The translations under genes were made by a program, and so were the position numbers. Below are positions 9,451 to 23,400 of a stretch of DNA of 64,000 nucleotides, in pieces. The stretch comes from Hydractinia symbiolongicarpus (lineage: Eukaryota > Cnidaria > Hydrozoa > Anthoathecata > Hydractiniidae): contig NC_079878.1 in the NCBI RefSeq assembly GCF_029227915.1, positions 13,950,001 through 14,014,000 on the forward strand, read 5' to 3'. The notes below the pieces were generated by a model. It made no database searches. It saw only the letters and a program-made list of their open reading frames with translations, and was not told where the DNA came from. Within the stretch, counting starts at the first letter, position 1; each line of letters begins with the position of its first letter.

Positions 9451-11754
9451 CAATTATGCATGAATTTGGTACTAATTTTAAAATTTGCATAAGCAGGACT
9501 ATCAATAAGGGGGAGAGCAATTGCTCTTGCTCACACAAAGGCTGGACCAATTCTGAGAAAGGAGAAACTAGCTGAGCCATTAATTGCTCCCCCAATTCCA
9601 AAAAAAGTTTTTCTAGCTGAGCAATATCAATTCATCTCACATGGAAATCAATGTTCTCTTTCTTATTATTTACAGTAAATAAAAAATATATATATAAAAA
9701 AAGATAAAACAAAATAAATAAAAAAGACTTTGCGATAAAATATGCGTTTATAATCTTATTCTAATTATTTAAATTGCTCGCCCAGTCTAAATTATTGTAA
9801 CCTTGGGGGAGCGATTTATTGCTGTGGTGTTATTTTCTTATTGATGGGCCTGCATAAGTTATATGTCATAGCTATACTGAATCTCCTCTGACAGGGGTGG
9901 AAGAATACAGGGTGTGTTGCAATTTTACCTTAAGTATATATACCAAAAAAACAGTTAAATTTAGAAAACACTACACCCAAGACGAAATTCCTTATCGTAA
10001 CCTAAATTTTAAAAATTGTACCTCCTTTCCACCTAAAATTTCTTATAGAATTCAAAAATTGTGTTAGTTTTTAGGGTTTATATCTAGTCATTTAAAAAAT
10101 GACTATATATATATTTGAACATTTTTAAAAATGTGGGCCAACATTCTTGGGCTTCCAACATGTTGCAGATACCACAAAATGGGACCAACGTGTTTGCCCT
10201 TTGCAACTAGCTCAACAAAAACACACTGGTAAATAAAAATAAAAGTATATTTGTTTAAATGCTTAATATGTATTAAAGTTCGCACAGAAAAAATAGCATT
10301 TAGTTAAATAAATTTTAGCGTTTTCTGCAAACTGTTTTTAATGATGTATATAGTTAAACTGCAAAGAATATCTTTGTTAAATTTGCAGAATAGCAAGTTA
10401 TAACAAATTGTTTGGTCAAAGGCACAAAGGTGAAATATCTTCCTAGGTTTAACTATAATATAATAAGGCGACTCCAACTTAATTAGTTGTTCTACGGACC
10501 CGATCGACCCTAATTTCCACAAAAACAGAAAAATAATACCAAGCAAAAAAGTTTAGAAGAAAAAAAAAGAAAAAAAAACATACATTTCCTCATCACATCT
10601 CGTGAAAATATAATGAGCATAGAAGATAATGATGTTATTTTTTTGTTGCTTTATGCCCATCTACAATTATACTAAACAAGGTGAATCAATAACGTTACTT
10701 TAGGACCACCATTGGTAGGCCACTGGAAGTTGATTCTTTGTTCATGGTAATTTGTTGTGGTTAAACTAAAATGCGCGATACGCTAATTTTTTAATCACAA
10801 AAATAGTTACGTGGTTAAACAAAAGTTGAAATTTTTATGTGATTTATAACAAAAATTAGCTACTTTCGCTAAAATAGTTATAATACGAGTGAAAAACAAG
10901 ACAGATTATTGTTGTAACACCGTCCTTCGTTATAATTAATATTAATTTATATGTTTAATTACGCTAGCTAAATTGTAATACAGCAAGACTTTTAGCCGAT
11001 ACCATTTAGGAAAAATAATAAAAACAATGTAGAATACACTTGTCGTAACACCCTCCTCCAATATGAATTTTAAATAAATGATTTTAACACTGCTAAAGAC
11101 TTTAAATATTGTCAACTAAACCATAGTCAGTAAAAAGAATTTGCACTTAAACTTAGATTTCCTATAAAACAGCGCAAAAACATTAAAAGAACACTAAAAT
11201 TGTTTGTTTTATTGTTTTAAGTAGGAGAAGAATACAAGTATATGCTGTACAACCTTTGAAACACCACAAAAATAATTCTTGCTGTATAACTTTTAAAACA
11301 ACACAAGCAAATTTTCGTTGCATAACTTTTTTATTGAGCATCCAAGTATTTTTAAATTTTACCTTGAGAACTATTTTGTTTTTCCTTCGCAACTAAAAAA
11401 TATAAACCGCGTGTCTTATGCGAAAATACATAGTTTTCTATTATTATGTTTTGTTGTTGTTCACACCATACATTCCTGATAAAAAAATTTTTATTTTGCC
11501 GAACGACTGACCGTAGGCTACCATCGACTTTGCCCATAGAACAACTAATTAAGTTGGAGTTGCCTAAAACATTAATATATATAATACAACTTCCTGAATC
11601 ATACAATGGCAATTGATTTTACACTAAGAGATTTCAATGTTCATGCATAGTCATAGTGGGCAACTAATCCATGCTCTAGAAAAACCTCTTATTGCTATAT
11701 TTTATGCCTTTTTATGCATGTGCGATCACACAAGCTCTGTTGACTTCTTATGCA
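9451..11754. other. Noncoding spacer
   Basis: AT-rich DNA beyond the end of the duplication. The short ORFs at 10103-10546 and 11183-11612 have no recognisable domains, no splice-linked partners and low-complexity composition. I see no gene, RNA or element boundary here. Confidence 0.5.
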
Positions 11755-12104
11755 TGTGGCGTCGTAGATTAGTAGTTATAGCTCTTGTACTCTGTGCGGG
11801 AGACCGGGGTTCGACTCCTCTTGACGGCGATTCAACATGGGCGAGTGAATGCTACCATAGCCCCAGGTTAACCCAAACCATGCGAGGAAAATTGGAAAGA
11901 TGGCACACTGTGTGGGCTGTTGGATGTTGCCAGGAGTTTTCTAGTAGAGCGCGGGCCTTAATTGGGTCTGCGTAGCTCAAAAGGAGATTAAATACTCTAG
12001 GACTCTCCACCTAAGCCATGGCCCCTCCTGGAAATAATAGGCAGGGTATATCCCACAATATTTGTGAGGCTGGCCATTTAAAATATGTACATCTATCTAT
12101 CTAT
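11755..12104 (+). mobile_element. tRNA-derived SINE, copy 2
   Basis: Same family and orientation as 1258-1611, and visibly diverged from it. The B box GGTTCGACTCC (11808-11818) still fits the consensus, and the (ATCT)n tail is present at 12091-12104. I could not find a clear target duplication. An ORF read through 11637-11975 is an accident of the SINE body. Confidence 0.83.
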
Positions 12105-12539
12105 GGTTTTACTGTGGCAAATCTTTGCTGATGCGTCTTATTATTTTATCTATGTCGGCAAATGCTGAGTGCTGGCACGAATCACAAAGGCTGTCTCAAT
12201 TGTGGTTACTTCTTTACAATATGTACAAATAATACATTAGTACAGGTTAAAACTAGCCTTTTACACAAATGCAAAGAAATTAGCTCTATGGGCAACCCAG
12301 GCAATTTTTTTTTACATAGGTTGTTTGGTAAAATAAAAATAACTAAAGGTAAAAATATTAGTATTAAATATTGAAAAATGTGTGGCAAAGTTATTCTTAC
12401 ACTATATCGAAAGTTATTCTCATCCTAATAAGAAGTTTGTTGGAATATAAGATTTTGTTATATTTTATACTTGTGCAAATTATATTTCTCTATAATAATA
12501 CAGAGACTGTGTGTGTCTGTGTGTCTGTAACAGGCAAAG

Positions 12540-13030
12540 TGGATGTGTTCATTTTCCTTTGATCTAGCCGAAAAAAGTTATGTCTGAAATGTTAAATTTT
12601 CTGACGTTACGGCACAATGCCAATAACACTACTTTAACGTCAATATCATATATTAAATTAATGAAGCCATTACAGTGCACTAACTTGGAAACAAGGTGGT
12701 GACGTCAACTGGGTCCCTGAATCCGTTTCGGAATGGACAGGTTGATGACGTCATCAAAAACCTTCAAACCCTAATTTCTCTGCAACCATTTGTCAAAAGT
12801 ACATCATCCTATACATTTCTTAATCACTGTTTCAAGATCTATACGATGAAGGCAACATGTATTATAATTTCTTAAAGCGTTCATCAAAAGCACATCATCA
12901 TATACATCTTCTTGATCAGCAGTTTAAGCTCTACGCAAGAGAGGTAGCATGAAAACAAGGCTCTAATTTTTTTTTGTGGATGGGTTGCTGACGTCATCAA
13001 AATTCAAATGATGCTTCCTTTTTTTATCCT
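12540..13030. repeat. Unclassified interspersed repeat, copy A
   Basis: It shares phrases with 16190-16560: GTTACGGCA, GGTTGATGAC, ACATCATCCTATACATTT and GATGAAGGCAACA, in the same order and direction. Inside this copy the ACATCATC and GACGTCATCAAAA motifs recur near 12890 and 12990, so it may hold two partial copies. No coding potential or termini were found. Confidence 0.6.
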
Positions 13031-14460
13031 GCTACAGGCTTTATCGACTAGTTCTTTATATAATAAGAAAATACACATGCATACAAATCATACATGTGCT
13101 AAACCACTTTAAGAACTATTAGTTTAGTTTTAGTTTTGAAGTCTCCCACAACTTTAAAAAAAGTTAATCATCACAATGAAGGAGGGTGTTACAAATTTTC
13201 TGTATGAATTTTAAAAATAAAGTGGACTATAAGATATGCAGTCTTATCATTAAGAAAAAGCTTGTAATAGGGGAAAGAAATAGAAATCTTTCTAATATAG
13301 AAAGTATTTGTGTGTGTATAATTTAACTACATTGTTCTAATGTTAAATTTTAAGCCAACTTCCCACAAAAACACAAGTTGGATTCATATGGAAGAGCTTA
13401 AAAAGCTTTATAAATCTTTTAATTTTTTGAAAAATCTTGATCTGTTATCAAAATTTTTGGACTTAAAATTTTTGCAAATTTGCTTCTTAATGCATGATGT
13501 CATATAATTGGTATACACAGTACCACTTGAATGTAACATTACATGTACACCAGTTTTACGACATCACATAATGACATCATGTCTACATACTTAATTGCTT
13601 TTCATTGCTATTGCTGTGTGAGAACCATAGATGTAATATAGCAATTTCTGACACTGCATACAGCAATTTTTAAGCTTTGTAGGGTTGTTTTCTTATCATC
13701 TTAGAACAAAATATAGTGGTGTTTAACCTTCAAAGGAACTTTTTTTCATTATTAAAGAATAAAATATGGTGATTTTTATGTTCATTTTCTTGTTGTTATT
13801 GCACAAAGTTATGCTATTTAAGCTTTATATGATTTTTTTTTGTATTATCTAAAATCAATATTTATATACAGTGATTTTATGCTTTATATGATTGTTTCTT
13901 GTCATTTAAAGACGAAATATGGGGATTCTTCAGCTTCTTAGTTTTTTTTTTGTTATTTTAAAGCGAAATACTCATTTTAAGCACCTAAATTCGTTTCCTC
14001 ATTATTTGAAGCTTTGAAGGGTCGTTAGGAAATACAACAATATTAAAGCTTCGTATACAACACATTTTAATAGGACTGTTTGTGTGTTATACACATGTTA
14101 TAGATTATTTTCTTTTGTTGATCCCTTGATGCTAATAATAAATAAATATAACAAACAATAGGCTTCACAAAGTTTACTTGAGCTAATTATGGTTTTTGTC
14201 TGAGACATGAACTCTATGTTTTTTTCCACATCAAGGATAGCTCATGTATTTAACAATAGGTTAAGAATAACAACGAATGTTCTGACACTACCAAAAACTT
14301 GTGTGAAGGTGATTAACTATCATATAAAGTTACATAAGCAGTACTGTAAATGAGGTGCTGTTTTGAGGTGCTGTTTAAAGAAGCCATTGCATTGTAGATT
14401 TTTTAATAAAACAATTTGTGTTATAAGGTCAGATATTATCTTTTGTAGCAAGTTATCAAA
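13031..14460. other. Noncoding upstream of the peptidase gene
   Basis: AT-rich with long T runs and no recognisable coding sequence. It probably includes the promoter and 5' UTR of the gene starting at 14461. I cannot place a TATA box or transcription start with confidence. Confidence 0.4.
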
Positions 14461-17400
14461 ATGAGTAATACCAGAAGAACAAAATTAACAAGTGATTCGG
14501 ATGACAGTACTGAAGATCTGATTATTAAAGATGACCCATCACCTCATGGGATGTTAACTACTGAGCCCAGCCTTAACTATGTTGTTGAAGTTCCTAATTA
14601 TACAAGCAAAAAAAAGTGCCAGTCAGTAAACAAAACTCTTTTTTTAGTTGTACTTTTGTTGTTATTGGTTTGCACGATATTTATCTATCTTTATTTTCAT
14701 GAACGCCACATGAACTCACACATTACGAACAAGTATTGCACCTCCGGAGGGTGTGTCGAATCAGCAGCATTTATCCAATCATCAATTAAAGAAACTGTAA
14801 ATCCTTGCAAAGATTTTTATCAATTTGCATGTGGAGGGTGGTTATCAAAAAATCCAATACCTGACAATAAAATAAGGTGGTCAATTGACTCTGTTCTTCA
14901 TAATAAAAATATGCTAATTCAACGAAGTATTCTAGAGAATGCTTCAGTGCAACAGAATATACTGGGAAGTGTTGCAGAACATAACACATACAAATTGTAC
15001 CAAAGTTGTATGAATATGACACGTATTAACAGAATTGGCACACAACCATTAACTAAGTTGTTAAAAGAAGCAAGACTGAAAATAGATCAATCTGGAGATA
15101 AAAGAAGCAAAATACGAACATTGATGCATAACGTATACAATTCTGCAAGCATAACGTCATTTTTTGATGTCTCAGTGGGGATTGATGATAAAAACTCAAA
15201 AGTGTATGTATTAAAGGTAAAGTGCTTTATTCAAATTCAAATTCTTTATTCAAATTGTTTTTAAACAAATTCTGTGAGAAACTGATAATATCTTGAGAAG
15301 GTGAGAGTTACACAAGCTACATATAGAAAAGTTCCTTTCATATAGACTTTTTGAAACCTATACTTGAAACCTAGGCTTTTTAGCTGTGTATGTTCTTAAC
15401 TTTTATTCTTATTTCGGAAAGAATCAAAAGGAGCGCTATTCTGAAATTTGGATATCTAACTTTATGTTGACTTTTTAGTTTTCTCAAGCTGGCTTGAGTC
15501 TTCCAATGTTTCGATACAAGAACAGCTCTGATATTGTTATCAAGGCATATAAAGCATATTTGATTCAATTATACTCAAGACTTAACCAGGAGTTGACGAC
15601 AGATAAAACAACAACCATTGTTAATGATGTTTTAACTTTCGAAAGACAGTTATATAAGGTAATTTAAGTAAATATTTTTAACACATCACGGACAAGATAA
15701 AAAAGTCAACAGAATTTTTTAATTTACTTTTTTAGTTAAATTTCTGATAAAAAACAGCAATAGTTGATTACATTTCTTAATCTGTAAAGATTTTTTTTTC
15801 ATATTGGAAGTTTGTCATTCCTTGAATTCAAAAAATAGAAAAAACTGAAAAAAAGTTAACACTATTTTGTATGTGTTAGTGTGTTAGAAAATATTTTTTG
15901 TGTTTGAGTATTGCCTATTTTTTTAGCTCATTTGATTCACTTCAACATTTATATTGATTCTCATTGATTTTAGATCTTTGTGCCTATGGAGGAGAGGACT
16001 ACCATCGACAAGACATACCACCGTTCAACATTAGCTAATCTGGATAAAATGGTTCCTATGGTATGTTTTATGTTACAGACTGTTTGTAGCGTCCTGAACA
16101 CCAGTCTATGATTGGTGCTGAAAGTGGGCTCTTATACTAAAATTTCTAAATTTTGGATAATGACATATAATAATACAAAGTTTCTTTGACAGGCATACTT
16201 ATTTTTAACTGCCTATGTTACGGCATGATGTCATTGCATTTAGACTGACATCAATTCATTAAATAAGAATAGTGAAACCATTGCATTGCATTTTTAATTA
16301 TAAGGCTAAAAAAGTTGAAAACAGTTGGAAATAACTGACATCATCTTATTCAGTACCAACTGGGACCAAAAAGGACCAATTTGCTAATGCTAGGTTAATC
16401 CACTCCATTCAAAACAAACAGGTTGATGACAGAATCAAAAAAAATAAACTCCAATATCTCTGTAACTATTCATCAGAAGATACATCATCCTATACATTTT
16501 CTTGGTCAGCGTTTTATGCTCTATATGATGAAGGCAACAGATATTCTGGAAAAAAATACAAAACCAGTTTAACACCACTTATTTATTTAAATACCATTTT
16601 TTGCTGCCTAAAGTTTAATGTTCACATACTTTCAACCTAATATTTAAATAGGCATAAGAGTTTTATTATTGCATCTTGTTTTATATTTTTTTTTTATTAT
16701 AATTTGTAATAATGTTAAAGAAGAAATTTATTAACAGGTAATAACATTTAAAAAAAACACTAAAAAACTAGCTACTTTCTTATCATCATCATCATCATTC
16801 TCGGCTTAACGTCCGTTTTCCATTAGGTTGGACGGGGTGTATTATTGACCCTCTTCCAGTCTGATCTAGACTGTGTTAGATCTAAACTCAACTTCCTCTG
16901 TATAAAGTCTGTCCTTATAATCTCCTGCCAAGTCTTTCTCGGTCTGCCTCTGAGCTTTGCCCCAGGAACTATCAAGTCTCTACACTTTCTTACCCAATTA
17001 TCCTCCTCCATTCTTTCCAAGTGCCCCAGCCAGTTTAATCTTCTTATCTGGATAACATCTTTAATTCTACGGAGACTTAGCCTGCTTCTTAGCTCATTTG
17101 AACTCTTTCTGTCTCTCAGACTGGCGTTACACATCCACCTAACCATTCTCATATCATTCCTTTCTAAACGGTCAAGATCTTCCTGCTTCACTGCCCATGT
17201 CTCACTACCGTACAACATAACACTTCTTACACAGGCCTCATACAACCTACCTTTTACCTCAATTGACAGGACTCTGCTAGTCAACAAAGGAAGTAACTCT
17301 CTGAACTTTTTCCAAGCAGAACCTATCCTGCAAGTAACACTTCTTCCAACACCCCCTTCACTGCCCAACATATCACCTAAGTAACAGAAGCTCTCAACTA

Positions 17401-20400
17401 TCTCTAACAAGCCACTGTTATACATCATTGAAACTGGAAATACTTCATTCTCTATAATCTCACCTTTGCAACGCTTACATATTAACTGAATGTCAGCTCT
17501 TAACCTTCCACCAATACTACTGCACTTCTTATGTACCCAATGCTTGCAAGCAAAGCTTGAGTTACTACCAACCCCTTTCCTGCTTGGCTGCAATGCTACT
17601 AATCATGACTTTAGACTTTGCTGTGTTCACCCTTAGCCCTTTCTCTTCTAGTCCTTTCTTCCACTTCTCAATCTTTTCAACTAATTCTTCCATCGACTCT
17701 GCTATGAGAACTAAATCACCTGCATACAATAACTCCCATGGACAACTTGTTCTGAACTCCACCGACAGCGCTTTTAAGACTAGAATAAACAACAAAGGAC
17801 TAAGTACTGAACCCTGATGTACACCAACATTTACACTAAATTCATCACTAAGTGAATCGTTAATCCTGACACGACTTCTAGCATTGCTGTACATAGACTG
17901 TACCATCGTAACTAGCCACTCACCCCCACCTAATTTTCTCATAGCCCACCAAATAACTTTACGTGGCACTCTATCAAAAGCTTTCTCTAAATCTACAAAG
18001 ACAAAATAAAGATTCTGTCTCTTTCCTAAATACTTTTCATGAACCTGTCTAACTAAAAATATTGCATCTGTAGCGCCACACCCTGGAACAAAACCAAATT
18101 GCATCTTATCTATATCAATTCTTTCTCTAAGTAGCTTATCAATCACTCTTTCAATAACTTTCATTACTTGATCAACCAACTTCAAACCTCTATAGTTACC
18201 TCTTTCTAATGCATCACCCTTGTCCTTGAAACAATTCACTATTACACTCGACTGCCACTCACTCGGAATAGTACCATTCTTTATAATCTGATTAGCAAGA
18301 CTTGTAATAAGCTCAACTCCAATATATCCAGATGCTTTTACCATCTCTGCAGCAATACCTTCCCTTCTTCTACAAATCTGTTTCTCTCTGCTTCTGATTT
18401 TGCCTTATACACTGCTGTACGAGCACGACGCTTAGCTTCTAAGTAAATATTTTTACTATCACCTGACTTTCACTCTTTCCAAAGTTTCCTCTTTTCCTTT
18501 ATACACTGGTCAACCTCATTATTCCACCACCAGGTCTGTCATGTCTAGCTGGTCCTTTCGTCCAACCACAGGTATCATCAGAAGCTTCTAGAAGACAATT
18601 CTTCAAAGTAGTCCAAGTACTTTCAACATTGTCACTATCACACTAACTAACTGCTGAACTTTTGCACTAAATTGTCTTGCTACAATCTCTTCCTTCATCT
18701 TCCAGATTTTGCGACGGGGCCTGTACTTTCCCTTGGCTTCTTTAACACTCTTCAAGATAATATCACAAACCAGAAACCTATGCTGGGAAACACACTCTTC
18801 CCCCCATATAACTTTCACGTTCTTAACGACTTTCTTGTCTGGCTTTCTAACTAAGAAGTAATCTATCTGTGTCTTACAGCCAATCATATGTTATCAACCT
18901 ACTCTGTCTCTTACTGAATGATGTGTTGCAAACCACCATGTTTGTTGCCACTCCAAACTCAAGCAATATCTTGTGTTCTATTTAAAGCTGAGGGAGTACG
19001 TAAATTATAAAAACTCGCATTTCACACACAAATTTTACTAGTGCTAGGCTCTGCAAACATTACTTACTGAGTTTATCTTTATGTTTGGGAAAAAATAATT
19101 TATCAGAATCAAACTTATTTAAAAAATTTCAAGCCTTGTAAGAAGATTTGTAGCAGCCCTAGAAATTAAAAAATTAGGCTTTTGTAACATATTTTACACA
19201 AGTTTTGTTAGACATGGACTGGCATTACGTAATCGACAAGACAGAGCCTAAAGTAGGGTTAGATTTTAACCCTGTTTTACATTCAAAGAAATCTTAAAAA
19301 TGTCTAGATTTTACTTGCGTTGCCATTAATACAAAAAAAATTATGTAATGTTTCTTTATAGGTAGATTGGACAGCGTTTATGAAATTCATATACAAAGAT
19401 ACATCTATAAAAATTAACTCAAGTGAAGTTATTCTTATTCCAACATTGAAGTATTTTCAAAAGCTTCAAGGCGTGTTAGAAAACACATCATTCAGGTAAA
19501 ATACTAAAATTAGGTTATTTTAAAAAGGTATCAATATGCCAATAATTTTTCTTGTGGACCATGTGAAAATAATATCATAACAATTTGAAGTCCTGCATAG
19601 ATAATCAGAAATTTATTGTCTGATATTTTAAATGTAACGCATCATTAATGACACACATTAAGTCATACTCACAGAAGGCATATAATATAATCTTTTTAAG
19701 AACAGGAACATTTTTGACAGTTGCAAAAATATTTAGAAAATAATCAAGTAAGATAAAGAAGAAGGATTAAAGAAAACATTTTTGGAAATCTTCATAAAAA
19801 ATGACAACAAAGTAAGTGTGGTTATGGATGTGCAGAAACAAACATAAAATTCCATACTTTTCATTTCCCTTGTGTCTTTCACTTCTCACTAACTAGTGAA
19901 ATTCTAATGTCTTTCACCTCAAATAACTTTACTTCTTTGGAAACATAACTTTAAATCATATGCTTATCCATTGATTAAAATCGAATTTCACATGTGTCTT
20001 CTGCACCTCTCTTTATACAACTTGCAATTTCTCTACAGCGATAACAGTGATATTCACTTTTCTTATACTTGACAACCTTTGATTTCATTTAACTTAATAT
20101 TGTGTATCATGTTAAAGCTTACATTTTAACTGTAGATATTGCAAATCCACAGAATGAGTTTTCAACTCTTATTGCTTTAATCTTTTGTCAGTCAGTCAGT
20201 CAATTTTAAAAGCCTAGTTTGGTTTTTCCAGCCATATTAATGCTTACTTGTAAAGCACATGGAAAATTCTCTAGTAGGTGAACAGTTTAAAGCAGTTTGA
20301 TCATGTACTCTACTACTTTCCCATAACAACGTTATCAGTTAGTTACAAATTTATCCCACAGGAATCTGGCTTTTCTACAATAAATAATTTTGACCATGTA

Positions 20401-23400
20401 TAGTGTACAAAGTAATCAGCGAATTTTGGTCCTATTTGAACCTTGGTTACACCGGAAAAAAGTTAATCTATTGGTTGTCAAGTTATTTAGCTTCATAATT
20501 ACATTTTTTAAGGAATGGGGGAGGGGGACTGATTACATAGAGAATTTCGGCCCGGAATGCAATTTTAACTCATTTATGTAGCAGAAATTTCATCCCGTCT
20601 TTAACTGACGCACATTAGGATTTGTAATTACATGTAGAGATTTTTAAATTTGACAGATATTCAGTTTGTGTTAAAACTAAAGCTAGGATTATTGCCCTGT
20701 AGCGAAATATCATGTATTCCCAAAAATCATCACATAATGTGTGCATACAAAAATGTAATTTTGGAATAACAATATCGAAAAAAAATTGACTGTTATTTTA
20801 TTTGACATACAAAATACAAAATACAAAATACATAATGCTAAATCACTCCAGGTTTACAAATTTTTTTATCGTTTGAGGATGAGTTGGATGATAGTTATCT
20901 TTTCTCCAAACTTTTAATTTGTTTGTGTCAGCATCGTTTAAGAAATCCCGTGTGGTGTACTGCTACACATCTTTTCTGAAATAGTTTCTGATTGGTGAAA
21001 ATATAAATTCCATCTTAAGAAAAGGATGTTCAGCCAAGGCTGATATCATGCTCAATTGTCCATAGCAAAATATTTTGAAATTTTAAAAGGTGAAATTGTA
21101 GCGAAGACTGAAGATTTCCATGTTATCATCCCCTTAGGCAATTATATATTTACTTTTGTGAATTAAAAATTGCAGAGCTGTTCAATGTTTACATATATGT
21201 AAAATAAATACATTGCATTATATGGAATGTTTTACGTTTAGTGTGATCAAAAACCACGCTTTGCTTCATGTTGCTGCTGCATATGCTGACTTACTGACTG
21301 ATGATATCATTTTGCTGCAAAAGAACTTAAGCATTGCAAAGTTTGGTGTTTATGAAAAACTTCCTCGTTGGAAGAGATGTTTGTTTGCAACAGATAATGG
21401 TCTAGGCATGGCATTAGGTGGTATGTTTGTCAAAAAAGCATTTGCGCAGAAGAGTAAAACAGAGGTAAGAATTTAAAGGTAGAAATTTTAACGGAAACAA
21501 AATTTGGCGAAATTAGCGGTGAACTAAATCCGTGGCAATATCTTCTTTTGCCAGGGATTTAGTTAATAATAATTAACTTGAAATCATTTGTCACCAAAAT
21601 CTTACAATCAAAAGTATTCTGATTAAATCCTGATGCGTAGAAACATTGGAGAATAGCAAAGAAAATAATGCAGAAATTCAAATTTGTTAAGACCGCGATC
21701 CCACCAAAGTTTCTGCAAAATTTTCTTCCCTTAAGGTAAGTTTACACTGTTTCAATAACATGTGACAGATATGGAAGCTTGTTTTGCTACTGCATAAATT
21801 TTTTATTTTGTAGAGAATACCTAAAACTTTGTTTTTGATGGTCAGGAATTATTGCGTTGATTTAGTTGGTAGTCCTGTTAAGTGTCACATATCTTCGTTT
21901 TTACTTTATAGGCAAACAGTATGGTAAAAAGAGTACGTGATGCATTCACAGAAACACTTTCCAACCTCGATTGGATGGACAGTGTTACTCAGAAAGCTGC
22001 TAAAGCAAAAGCGCAAATGATTGCACAAAAAATTGGCTATCCACATTACATTTTGGACCCAAAGAAATTGGATGAACATTATAAGGGGGTAGAAAACCCA
22101 TTTTATATTTATATTGCCGTACATAGCTAGTCTTCATAGGAGTTAAACTTTGCACCGTAACCTGAGATTTGCACGTAACCTAAGATTTGCACTGTAGCCT
22201 GAGATTTGCACCGTAACCTGAGATTTTTAAAAATTTCAGAACTACAAAAGCCTTAGTACTTTTTGATTAAATGCAATTCGTATGTTCATTAGTTGATTGA
22301 CTTAACGCGTCACGAAAATAATGCTCTCCAACTTATTACCCGCAAAAATACATGATGGTAACATATTATATAAGTTTAGGAAACTTACATAACAATCATA
22401 ATGTATTACGAAGTTTTTTTTTACTTTCTTATTTCTTAAATAGAAACATTTCAAATTTGGCTAAAAACAAAAAAACAACGAACAGAAACAACGATTTTTA
22501 CCTAAGTTGAGCTTTCAATTCTCATTGGTTTTGTTATCAATAAGGAAGGTTTAATAGTTATTTTTTCCAATTAAGCATTGGAAGCCCTGCAACCATCACA
22601 TGCTCAGCTAGATAATCGATATACCACCAATTCTATTTACATTACATGTCACAAGGATAAAAATATGTTAGGGGAGAAAGGTGCAAGTAAGGGGCCGACT
22701 ACATTTTTGTGTTTGGGGTGTTCCAAATGAATATCGAAAAGCTTATACTCTAAAGAAACCACCAATTACAAGGTAATTTATTGTCACGGAAGTTTGCGTT
22801 ACGTAATAAAAATTGGCTGGGTGATGACCCTAAAAAATAAATAAATAAATATTCAAATAGCTTTTGTATGTTAGTTTTTTTACGTTTGTTTTCAACATTT
22901 GCTGGCAAGTCCCAATAGATTAGAAACCCATTATTATCTCTTCTCAACGCCTTAGGTGAACTTGAATGCGATGACATATTTTGAGAATGTATTACAACTC
23001 ACGCGACATCATGCAGAAAAAGATTTCTTCGTGCTGCGTGACAAGGTGAACAAGATGAAATGGTTCATGACACCACCGACAATAAATGCATACTACAGTC
23101 CAAGCAACAACCAGATAGGTAAGATAGTGATTCACAAACAGACTTATTGAACATCATTTGTGTATCTCATGGTTGTGTGGTATGGTTACTATGTTTTGAT
23201 TGTTTTTTCTTTGTTTCTTTCTAGTTAACATTTTATAAGTTCTGGTCGTAAGAAAGTTATAACTAAGCCCAAATTAAATCAACTATCCAGATATACTTCT
23301 TTTCAGCAGTTTTTAAGAAATCACGGAATGTATGATAAGGACTGGCAATTTCTCGCTCTTTTTGGAGTACAGTAGTATTTTCGCTGCAAAGGTATGATAC

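Noticed and set aside
11637-11975. 112-codon ORF
   Set aside because: It reads through the SINE head and body; the translated tRNA-like region is not protein-coding.
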